Source of the DNA: Gammaproteobacteria bacterium
Lineage (GTDB): Bacteria > Pseudomonadota > Gammaproteobacteria > Xanthomonadales > Xanthomonadaceae
Direction: 5' to 3'
NCBI GenBank assembly: GCA_030431185.1
Contig: JAUIJO010000084.1
Location: forward strand, 1-11,835
Length of the DNA stretch: 11,835 bases
The position numbers and the translations under genes were made by a program. The notes under the pieces were generated by a model, which was not told the DNA's origin, made no database searches, and saw only the letters and a program-made list of their open reading frames with translations. Within the stretch, counting starts at the first letter, position 1, and the number at the start of each line of letters is the position of its first letter. Positions 5,648 to 11,835 of this stretch are shown here, piece by piece.

Positions 5648-6460
5648 ATGAATACTCACGGCCAGCCTCCCCGAAGCCTCCGCGGCGGATCCGCCGGCTG
5701 GCTCCTGCCCGCCACCTGGGCCGCCCCCGGGGAGGTCGGCGCGTTCGAAGGCATGCCCCGCGCGCCCGGCTTCAAGCGGCGCCACGTCGGCGTGCCGCTG
5801 CTGCTGTTCCTCGCGCTGGCCCTGCTGACCATGGCCCTGCAGGGCGACACCTGGTTCGCCGACCGCCTGTTCGCCTGGGAAGGCGGCCGATGGGCCCTGC
5901 GCGATGCCTACCTCACGCAGACGGTGTTGCATCGTGGCGGGCGCGACCTCAGCGCGATGCTATGGCTGGCCGTGCTCGCCGCGTGGCTGGTGGCCTGCGT
6001 GCGACCGGGCGGCGCGGCCTGGCGCAAGCCGCTGGCCTACCTGTTGGTGGCCACCGTCGCGGCGACCTTGACGGTGTCCACGCTCAAGGGCTTCACCGGC
6101 ATGGACTGTCCCTGGGACCTGACCCGCTACGGCGGTTCGCTGCCCTTCGTGGGCCTGTTCGACGCGCGGCCCCCCGGGCTCCCCGCGGCCGCCTGCTTTC
6201 CGGCCGGCCATGCCAGCGGTGGCTATGCCTGGCTGGCCTCCTACTTCTTCCTGCGTCGCGCCTGGCCGCGCGCACGGTACTGGGGGCTCGCCCTGGGCAT
6301 GAGCATGGGCCTGCTGTTCGGCCTCGCCCAACAGGTTCGCGGCGCGCACTTCATGTCGCACGACGTCTGGGCCGCGGCCCTGTGCTGGTTCGTGGTGCTG
6401 GGCGTGTACCTGATGTTCTGGCCGGCCGGCGGCGCGACCGGAGGGGCGAGCGTTCCATGA
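5648..6460 (+). CDS. PAP2-family membrane phosphatase, lipid A/lipid phosphatase type
   Basis: This is an inner-membrane protein of 270 residues from ATG 5648. ATG 5753 (residue 36) is a real alternative, because residues 1-35 look unlike family members and neither start has a good ribosome site. Hydrophobic segments are at about 48-65, 103-118, 128-146, 190-203, 211-227 and 241-258. The three PAP2 signature regions are recognisable but divergent: K147-x6-C154-P155 (normally KxxxxxxRP), FPAGHAS (184-190, His188, normally PSGH), and RGAHFMSHD (231-239, His234, with His238 where Asp is usual). The CPWDL and SHDVW signatures are, as I recall, typical of a PAP2 branch found next to eptA genes. 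The likely reaction is removal of phosphate from a membrane lipid, such as lipid A 1-phosphate or undecaprenyl diphosphate, on the periplasmic side. It overlaps the eptA-like gene by ATGA, so the two are coupled. Confidence 0.88.
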   Translation: MNTHGQPPRSLRGGSAGWLLPATWAAPGEVGAFEGMPRAPGFKRRHVGVPLLLFLALALLTMALQGDTWFADRLFAWEGGRWALRDAYLTQTVLHRGGRDLSAMLWLAVLAAWLVACVRPGGAAWRKPLAYLLVATVAATLTVSTLKGFTGMDCPWDLTRYGGSLPFVGLFDARPPGLPAAACFPAGHASGGYAWLASYFFLRRAWPRARYWGLALGMSMGLLFGLAQQVRGAHFMSHDVWAAALCWFVVLGVYLMFWPAGGATGGASVP

Positions 6461-8184
6461 GCACGCTTCCTCCCCTGCGCGCCGCCAAGCGCCATCGCGG
6501 GGCCGTCCGCGCCGATTCGTCGATGGGGTCGATGCGGGCCTGGCGCCTGCCGGCCCTGCGCTTGCCGGTGTTCCGCCTCTCGAGCGAGCAGCTGGCGTTG
6601 CTGGCGAGCCTGTTCTTCGCCGCCGCCTGCAACACGACGTTCTTCAGCGCGGCCATCGGCAGCGGCAGCCTGCACGGCGCCAGCGGCTGGATGGTCGGCG
6701 TCAGCCTGTTCGTCGCGATCGCCGCGCTGCACTTCATCCTGTTGTCGGTGCTGTTCACCCGGTGGACCGCCAAGCCGGTCCTGGTGGCCCTGCTGCTGGT
6801 CACGGCGCTGGCCGTGCACTTCATGCGCGACTACACGGTGTACTTCGACACAGACATGATCCACAACATCCTGCACACCGACCGCGACGAGTCCGCCGAA
6901 CTGGTCACCGCCAGCCTGCTGCCCACCCTGCTGCTGCTCGGGGTGCTGCCGTCCCTGTTCGTGTGGCGGGTTCGCCTGCGCCGGCGGAGCTGGCTCCGGT
7001 CCCTGTCCATCCGGCTGGCCTGCATCGCGCTCGCGGTGTTCGTGGCGGCCGGGGCGACGCTGGTGTCGTTCCAGGGGGTGTCCTCGCTCATGCGCAACCA
7101 TCGCGAGCTGCGCCACCTGATCACCCCCGGCAACTTCATCGTGTCGCTGGCGCGCGTGGCCGTTGAAGGCACTGCGAGGCCCAAGGGTCCGAAGAAGCCG
7201 GTCGGCCTCCACGCCGCCGTCGTCGGCCGGCCACCCGGCGCGCGGCCGCGCCTGCTGGTCGTCGTTGTCGGCGAGACCGTGCGCGCGCAGAACTGGGGCC
7301 TCAACGGATATGCGCGCCAGACCACGCCGGCCCTGGCACGCATCGACCCGGTCAACTTCAGCGATGTCGCCTCGTGCGGGTCCAACACCGAAGTGTCGCT
7401 GCCCTGCATGTTCTCGCCCTACGGTCGCCGCGACTACGACAAGGCGCTCATCGAAGGCTCCGAGTCGGTCCTGCACGTGCTCGAGCATGCGGGGATACCG
7501 ACGCGATGGGTCGACAACCAGAGCGGTTGCAAGGGCGTCTGCGATGACCTGTCCCATACCTCATGGGCACACGCCAGCGACCCCGTCCTGTGCGACGGCA
7601 AGCGTTGCCTCGACGGCATCCTCGCGCAGGGCCTGGACGCGGCGACCGAAGGCCTGCAGGGTGACGCGGTGGTCGTGCTGCACGAACTGGGCAATCACGG
7701 GCCGGCCTACTACGCCCGCTATCCGGACGATGCCCGCGTGTACACGCCCGACTGCCGGAGCGAGGAGCTCGCGCACTGCAGCCGCGAGCAGATCGTCAAC
7801 AGCTACGACAACGCCATCCGCTACACCGACAGCGTGCTGGCCAACCTGATCGCGCGCCTGCAGGCCGACACGACGCGCGACACCGCGCTGATCTACGTGT
7901 CCGACCACGGCGAATCGCTCGGCGAGGATGGCGTCTACCTGCACGGCCTGCCCTATTCGATCGCCCCCCGCACCCAGGTCCGCGTGCCGATGGTGATGTG
8001 GCTCTCGCCGGGCATGCAGGCCAGCCGTGGGGTGGACGTGGACTGCCTGCGCGCCGGATCCTCGCGCCCGGTCAGCCACGACAACCTGTTCAGTACGATC
8101 CTCGGCCTGATGCAGGTGCAAACCCCGGAATATCGCGCAGGCATGGACCTGTTTCATCCCTGCGTGGGGACGCCGGCGGCCTGA
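6457..8184 (+). CDS. eptA: Phosphoethanolamine-lipid A transferase, EptA/MCR family
   Basis: The protein has 575 residues. ATG 6457 overlaps the PAP2 stop (ATGA) and has GGAGG at 6440-6444; the longer open frame from 5890 is a shadow of PAP2. It transfers phosphoethanolamine from phosphatidylethanolamine to lipid A phosphates at the periplasmic face, lowering negative charge and polymyxin binding. Five transmembrane helices lie at about 44-64, 77-100, 105-124, 152-172 and 184-206, followed by a periplasmic sulfatase-type domain from about 263. Equivalents of the catalytic and metal residues are all present: E273 (VGET), T311 nucleophile (SCGSNTEVSLPCMFS), H414 (GNHGPAYY), D483-H484 (VSDHGESLGE) and H496 (YLHG). 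Cysteine pairs C307/C317, C358/C362, C379/C384 and C433/C441 match the family disulfides. The 40-residue basic cytoplasmic N-terminus is longer than usual (family about 540-550); starts at M23 or M26 are possible. Two further cysteines, C530 and C569, lie near the C-terminus. Confidence 0.95.
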   Translation: MSTLPPLRAAKRHRGAVRADSSMGSMRAWRLPALRLPVFRLSSEQLALLASLFFAAACNTTFFSAAIGSGSLHGASGWMVGVSLFVAIAALHFILLSVLFTRWTAKPVLVALLLVTALAVHFMRDYTVYFDTDMIHNILHTDRDESAELVTASLLPTLLLLGVLPSLFVWRVRLRRRSWLRSLSIRLACIALAVFVAAGATLVSFQGVSSLMRNHRELRHLITPGNFIVSLARVAVEGTARPKGPKKPVGLHAAVVGRPPGARPRLLVVVVGETVRAQNWGLNGYARQTTPALARIDPVNFSDVASCGSNTEVSLPCMFSPYGRRDYDKALIEGSESVLHVLEHAGIPTRWVDNQSGCKGVCDDLSHTSWAHASDPVLCDGKRCLDGILAQGLDAATEGLQGDAVVVLHELGNHGPAYYARYPDDARVYTPDCRSEELAHCSREQIVNSYDNAIRYTDSVLANLIARLQADTTRDTALIYVSDHGESLGEDGVYLHGLPYSIAPRTQVRVPMVMWLSPGMQASRGVDVDCLRAGSSRPVSHDNLFSTILGLMQVQTPEYRAGMDLFHPCVGTPAA

Positions 8185-8198
8185 GCGCCGCGCGCGCG

Positions 8199-8230
8199 TT
8201 GCCGCGCCGATGGCGGAAAATGGGTAGGAT
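8199..8230 (+). promoter_or_regulatory. Tentative promoter of the metallopeptidase gene
   Basis: The 115-bp gap after the eptA-like gene contains TAGGAT (8225-8230) as a fair -10. TTGCCG (8199-8204) is the best -35, but the spacer is 20 bp, longer than normal. A GCCCGG/CCGGGC hairpin follows further downstream before the start codon. The call is weak. Confidence 0.3.
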
Positions 8231-8299
8231 TCCCCGGTGGTCGCCCCCGACCAGCCCGGTTCCCGGGCCGGGGCCGGCACGACTGCCTTGGGGAAGCAC

Positions 8300-9361
8300 A
8301 TGTCGCAAAGAGTCCTGATCATCCTGCTGTCGTTGACCCTGGGCCTGGTCAGCGGCGCGTTCGGTTTCTCGCTGATCGTCGGCAAGCGCCACGCCGAGGC
8401 GCTGGAGGCCGCGCGGACCGAGGCGCGCGAAGCGGGTGTCGCGGAAGGGCGCGAGGCCGCCCAGAAGGCGCTGGACGAGGAGCTGGCGGCGCTCAAGCCG
8501 GTCGTCTTCAACGAAGCCCCGGAGGCGGAGAACAAGCCCGGCGGCGTCGAGTTCGAGTACGAATACGTGCCGGCCAAGAGCGAGGCGCTCGAGCCCTTCC
8601 ACCAGATGGCGGTGGAGGCGGACCTGCTGCACCACCAGCCCGAAGTCCAGGCGATCGATGGCATGTTCATGCTGCCGCGCCCGATCAAGTACCTCACCGC
8701 GGAGTGCGGCAGCGTGGACGCGTTCTACTCCGCCGAACGCGGCGAAGTGGTCATGTGCTACGAGACCATGCAGGTGCTGCTCGAGCGCGGTCGCGAACTC
8801 GCCGCGGCCAACGAGCTCGGCGAGGATTTCGCCCAGCGCTACCTGGACGCCAACGTGCGCTTCATCCTCCTGCACGAGACCGGCCATGCCCTGATCGCCA
8901 TGCTCGAGATCCCGATCACCGGGCGCGAGGAGGACGCGGTGGACCAGCTCGCGACCACGCTGATGCTGCGCTTCGCCGGGATCACGGAACCGACCGCGGT
9001 GGTGGCCGAGAACCTGCGCATGGCCTCCAACTGGTTCCTGGCGCGCAGCGCCGGCAAGTACAACCTCGATGTCTACGCCGACCAGCACGCGCTCGGGGAG
9101 CAGCGCTACTTCAACCTGCAGTGCATGCTCTACGGCAGCGATCCGGCGAGGTACCTGGACATCGTCACCGGCGGCGACCTGCCCGAAGCCCGCGCAAAGG
9201 GGTGTCCGGAGGAGTCGCGCCGGGTCAGCCGCGCCTGGTTGCGCCTGTTGCTGCCCTACGTGGCGCCGAAGTACCAGATGAGCGAGGAAAAGGCCGAGCG
9301 CCTGTTCGAACAGCGCAAGCAGGAAAGCGGCAAGGACGTGGACATGCCGTACATGCGCTGA
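8300..9361 (+). CDS. Membrane-anchored DUF4344-type zinc metallopeptidase
   Basis: The protein has 353 residues. ATG 8300 is preferred over an in-frame GTG at 8237, because GGGGAAG stands close before it and it puts a hydrophobic segment (5-27) at the N-terminus. That segment is a signal anchor or uncleaved signal peptide, so the rest should be periplasmic. Residues 30-66 are Glu/Ala/Lys-rich and probably coiled coil. The peptidase-like region (about 85-330) contains HETGH (192-196), the HExxH zinc motif, and EEDAVDQLATTLM (210-222), where E210 or E211 could be the third ligand; this arrangement is typical of DUF4344. ADQHALGEQRYFNLQCMLYGSDP (260-282) is the other block I associate with the family. 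Cysteines 136, 153, 275 and 302 could form two disulfides. The substrate is unknown. It follows the lipid A genes in the same direction, 115 bp away, but need not share their promoter. Confidence 0.88.
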   Translation: MSQRVLIILLSLTLGLVSGAFGFSLIVGKRHAEALEAARTEAREAGVAEGREAAQKALDEELAALKPVVFNEAPEAENKPGGVEFEYEYVPAKSEALEPFHQMAVEADLLHHQPEVQAIDGMFMLPRPIKYLTAECGSVDAFYSAERGEVVMCYETMQVLLERGRELAAANELGEDFAQRYLDANVRFILLHETGHALIAMLEIPITGREEDAVDQLATTLMLRFAGITEPTAVVAENLRMASNWFLARSAGKYNLDVYADQHALGEQRYFNLQCMLYGSDPARYLDIVTGGDLPEARAKGCPEESRRVSRAWLRLLLPYVAPKYQMSEEKAERLFEQRKQESGKDVDMPYMR

Positions 9362-9370
9362 CCCTTTGGC

Positions 9371-9388
9371 GGGGCGGGGCGGGGCGGG
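9371..9388 (+). repeat. Tandem GGGGC tract, G-quadruplex motif
   Basis: Three perfect GGGGC units are followed by GGG, giving four G-runs separated by single cytosines (GGGG-C-GGGG-C-GGGG-C-GGG). This meets the standard G-quadruplex pattern with very short loops, on the coding strand 10 bp after the metallopeptidase stop. It could act in the 3' end of that transcript. Confidence 0.6.
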
Positions 9389-9604
9389 ACGGTGGCGGGC
9401 CGGGCAGGGCGCAGGCGCCCCCCGGCGCTTGGCGCTCCGCGCTCTGGATAGCGGATTCGAACGACCGGGTGGAGCCCGTCGCGACGCGTGACGGCGCACG
9501 TCCCGTGCGGGCGCCGTGTCGCCCGCGGAAATCCGCGCCTCCCGGTGATGCCTCCGCCCCAGGATCCCCCTGTACGCCGGGCGCTGCCCGCGCGGGCCAT
9601 CGTA

Positions 9605-9634
9605 TTGCCGCCGCTCGCCTCGCGCTGATACACT
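9605..9634 (+). promoter_or_regulatory. Sigma-70 promoter of the siderophore receptor gene
   Basis: TTGCCG (9605-9610) and TACACT (9629-9634) are separated by 18 bp, with a TG (9626-9627) giving an extended -10. The start point would be near 9641, inside the Fur box that follows, so iron-loaded Fur would block initiation. Confidence 0.6.
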
Positions 9635-9649
9635 TAAGAATCATTCTCA
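9635..9649. promoter_or_regulatory. Fur box
   Basis: TAAGAATCATTCTCA matches the 7-1-7 Fur consensus (TGATAAT-N-ATTATCA). Its reverse complement reads TGAGAAT-G-ATTCTTA, with about 11 of 14 arm positions agreeing. It is an AT-rich island immediately after the -10 element of the receptor promoter, the normal position for iron repression. Confidence 0.8.
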
Positions 9650-9747
9650 GTTGCATCGCAGGCGCGACACCCGGGCGGGTGGGCGCCCGCGGCCTGCACG
9701 TGACCCACGGAAGGGTCGGTCCACCCCCGCGCTTCCCGAGGTTCCCG

Positions 9748-11835
9748 ATGCCCGCCGGCCGTCTTCCCGTTTCTTCCGCCTTGCTCCGCAACGCCCTTTC
9801 CCTGGCCCTGGCCGCCGGCCTCAGCGGCGGTGCCGCCGCCGCGCATGCGCAAACCGTGCCGGCGTCGACGGCCGCCACCGACCTGGACGCGGTCGAGGTG
9901 CGGGCGCCCATCGCCCCCAGCAGCGACACCGCCACCAAGACCGACACGCCGATCCGGGAGATCCCGCAGTCGATCTCGGTGGTGACCGCCGAGCAGATGC
10001 GCGAGCGCGCCATCCACGGCGTCGAGGAGGCCGTGTGGTTCGTCGCAGGCGCCCAGGGCGGCGGTTACGGCAACGACTCGCGCAGCGACTGGTTGCTGGT
10101 GCGCGGGTTCACGCCGGCGCGCTACCTCGATGGCCTGGCCCTGGCCGACGGCTCGGGCACCGGGATCACCCGCATCGAGCCCTATGCGCTCGAGCGCGTG
10201 GAAGTCCTCAAGGGGCCGTCGTCGGTGTCCTATGGCGCGATGCCGCCGGGCGGCATGGTGAACTACGTGAGCAAGCGCCCGACCGCGGAGGCGCTGCGCG
10301 AGGTCGAATTGCAGGCCGGCGCCTTCGACATGTACCAGGCGGCGGTCGATTTCGGCGGCCCGCTCACCGACGACGGCACCTGGCGTTACCGCCTCACCGC
10401 GCTGGCGCGCAACAGCGACGACCCGGTCGACTACATATTCGACGACCGTTACTACGTCGCCCCGGCGCTGACCTGGCAGCCCGACGCGGCCAGTTCGCTC
10501 ACCCTGCTGGCGTCGTACCAGAAGGCCGAGACCATGTCCGGCGCCGGCTTCCTGCCGGCCGAGGGCACGCTGTTGCCGAACCCGAACGGCAAGATCCCGT
10601 CCAACCGCTTCACCGGCGAGCCGGATGCCAACGACTACGACAAGACCCGCAGCGCGCTGGGCTACGAGTTCCGCCACGACTTCGGCGACGCCACCCGCTT
10701 CCAGCAGAGCGTGCGCTACGCCCGCACCGAGGTCGAGACGGGTCCTTCGGTCGGTCCCTTCGGTTACCTGGGCGACCAGCGCACGCTGTTCCGCTACCTG
10801 TTCCCGACCGAGGAGCGCTCCGACAACCTCGCGATCGACAACAACCTGCAGTTCGCCTTCGATACCGGCCGCGCGAGCCACGTGGTGCTCGCGGGCATCG
10901 ACTGGCGCCGTGGCGAGAACGACTACGCATCGGCCTTCAGCTTCGACGCGCCGCCGCTGGACGTGTTCGACCCGGTCTACGGCGCGCCAGTGGTCCGGCC
11001 CGACTACACCAGCCACACCGTGCAGACCCAGGGCCAGGTCGGCGCCTACGTCCAGGACCAGGTCAAGATCGATCGCTGGGTCGTGACGCTGGGCGGCCGC
11101 CAGGACTGGGTCGGCACGGACACGAAGGACCGGATCAACGGCGGACGCGCGCACCAGAGCGACGAGAAGTTCAGCGGCCGCGTCGGCGTGAACTACCTCT
11201 TCGACGGCGGATGGGCGCCGTACGCGGGCTACTCGCAATCGTTTCAGCCCACCGTCGGCACCGATTTCGACGGCAACGCCTTCGTGCCGACCACGGGCGA
11301 GCAGGTGGAGGTCGGCCTCAAGTTCCAGCCGGCGAACGGCCGCCTGCTGGCCACCGTGTCGGCCTATGAACTGCGCCAGCAGAACACGCTCGTCGTCGAC
11401 CCCAACCACACCCTGTTCCAGATCCAGCAGGGCGAGGTGACCGTGCGCGGCGCCGAGCTCGAGGGGCGCTGGAACGCCGGCAATGGCCTGAGCCTGTCCG
11501 GCGCGTATGCGTACATCGACTCCGAGGTGACCGAGACCACCGACCCGCTGTCGCTGGGCACCGAGATCCCCTTGCAGCCGCGGCATGCGGCGTCCCTGGG
11601 CGCGGACTACACGATCCCCTACGGTGTCCTGGCCGGCCTCGGCTTCGGCGGCGGCGTGCGCTACACCGGCGAACACTATGGCGATGCCTACAACGAGTGG
11701 CAGACGCCCTCGTACACCCTGTTCGACGCGGCGGTGCACTACGACGTCGGCAATTGGCGCCTGCAACTCAATGCCAGCAACCTGACCGACAAGGAATACA
11801 TCAGCGTCTGCAACAGCGCCGCGTGGTGCTACTAC
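9748..11835 (+). CDS. TonB-dependent siderophore receptor (3' end outside the window)
   Basis: Six hundred and ninety-six codons are open to the window end. ATG 9748 has GAGG 6 bases upstream; an in-frame GTG at 9700 lacks one. A signal peptide ends at AHA/Q (residues 32-35). A TonB box (LDAVEVR, 46-52) precedes the plug domain (about 60-185), which has DTPIREIPQSISVVT (66-80), LLVRGF (116-121) and ERVEVLKGPSS (150-159), all hallmarks of siderophore-type receptors (FhuA/FecA/FoxA group). The rest is a 22-strand outer-membrane barrel with many aromatic and Asp/Asn-rich loops. The visible end, NASNLTDKEYIS followed by C688-x5-C694-YY, normally precedes a final strand of about 15-20 residues, so little is missing. 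Iron enters by TonB/ExbBD energy; the ligand (hydroxamate or similar) cannot be fixed. The Fur box and promoter upstream indicate iron repression. No partner siderophore genes are visible. Confidence 0.95.
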   Translation, partial: MPAGRLPVSSALLRNALSLALAAGLSGGAAAAHAQTVPASTAATDLDAVEVRAPIAPSSDTATKTDTPIREIPQSISVVTAEQMRERAIHGVEEAVWFVAGAQGGGYGNDSRSDWLLVRGFTPARYLDGLALADGSGTGITRIEPYALERVEVLKGPSSVSYGAMPPGGMVNYVSKRPTAEALREVELQAGAFDMYQAAVDFGGPLTDDGTWRYRLTALARNSDDPVDYIFDDRYYVAPALTWQPDAASSLTLLASYQKAETMSGAGFLPAEGTLLPNPNGKIPSNRFTGEPDANDYDKTRSALGYEFRHDFGDATRFQQSVRYARTEVETGPSVGPFGYLGDQRTLFRYLFPTEERSDNLAIDNNLQFAFDTGRASHVVLAGIDWRRGENDYASAFSFDAPPLDVFDPVYGAPVVRPDYTSHTVQTQGQVGAYVQDQVKIDRWVVTLGGRQDWVGTDTKDRINGGRAHQSDEKFSGRVGVNYLFDGGWAPYAGYSQSFQPTVGTDFDGNAFVPTTGEQVEVGLKFQPANGRLLATVSAYELRQQNTLVVDPNHTLFQIQQGEVTVRGAELEGRWNAGNGLSLSGAYAYIDSEVTETTDPLSLGTEIPLQPRHAASLGADYTIPYGVLAGLGFGGGVRYTGEHYGDAYNEWQTPSYTLFDAAVHYDVGNWRLQLNASNLTDKEYISVCNSAAWCYY

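Larger units (their letters stand above)
9362..9747. other. Intergenic region: G-rich tract, unassigned stretch, iron promoter
   Basis: These 386 bp after the metallopeptidase gene hold a G-rich tract (9371-9388), then about 215 bp in which I see no supported gene or RNA. Next come a promoter with a Fur box (9605-9649) and a leader of about 107 bases before the receptor start. There is no recognisable riboswitch. The leader contains an ACCC/GGGT-type self-complementary stretch around 9668-9690, but no clear regulatory device. Confidence 0.6.

Noticed and set aside
5890..6456. Upstream extension of the EptA-like frame
   Set aside because: It is the shadow of the PAP2 gene; the ATGA overlap and ribosome site define the start at 6457.
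9445..9470. A tRNA T-loop-like TTCGAAT on the minus strand
   Set aside because: The flanking bases do not pair as a 5-bp T stem, and no acceptor, D or anticodon arm can be built around it.
9389..9604. Possible small RNA or riboswitch before the receptor gene
   Set aside because: Only generic GC-rich pairing is visible, with no conserved core of a known riboswitch and no promoter or terminator pair.
9651..11369. A 572-codon plus-strand frame overlapping the receptor gene
   Set aside because: It is out of phase with the receptor and is Arg/Pro/Ala/Gly-rich without any recognisable domain.
9634..11766. A 710-codon open frame on the minus strand opposite the receptor gene
   Set aside because: The plus frame gives an unmistakable TonB-dependent receptor with signal peptide, TonB box and plug motifs. 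The antisense translation is repetitive Gly/Ala/Arg/Val typical of GC-driven shadows.

Overview
The window is GC-rich, with dense codon-biased genes, GTG and TTG starts, and a TonB-dependent siderophore receptor. Together these suggest a Gammaproteobacterium of the Lysobacter/Luteimonas/Xanthomonas type (Xanthomonadaceae). This placement is inferred from composition and protein style; no marker gene is present. I see no rRNA, tRNA, CRISPR array, insertion sequence or prophage gene.

Left part (1-3102): the tail of a rightward gene, possibly of the DUF4142 type, faces a leftward block. That block holds a small secreted PPC-domain-like protein, a methyltransferase-fold protein that carries a lipoprotein signal, and a LysR regulator that starts at TTG. 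A short Pro/Ala-rich protein is encoded divergently from the LysR gene. A perfect palindrome with T-N11-A geometry lies between them.

Centre (3155-8184): this is the most coherent unit, an apparent envelope or lipid A remodelling module. A leftward ColRS/PmrAB-like two-component pair (response regulator, then kinase, overlapping by 11 bp) is divergent from a rightward pair. The rightward pair is a PAP2-family membrane phosphatase and an EptA/MCR-type phosphoethanolamine transferase joined by an ATGA overlap. The 485-bp divergent region holds two copies of an 11-bp-period direct repeat on opposite strands. Each reads toward one operon and stands 11 bp before a possible -10 element. The simplest reading is one response regulator controlling both itself and the lipid A genes.

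Right part (8185-11835): a membrane-anchored DUF4344-type HExxH metallopeptidase is followed by a G-rich tract and an otherwise empty intergenic region. Then comes a well-formed promoter overlapped by a Fur box, and a TonB-dependent siderophore receptor. The receptor runs off the window end, lacking probably only its last strand.

Most long open frames opposite or out of phase with these genes are by-products of high GC content and were left out.
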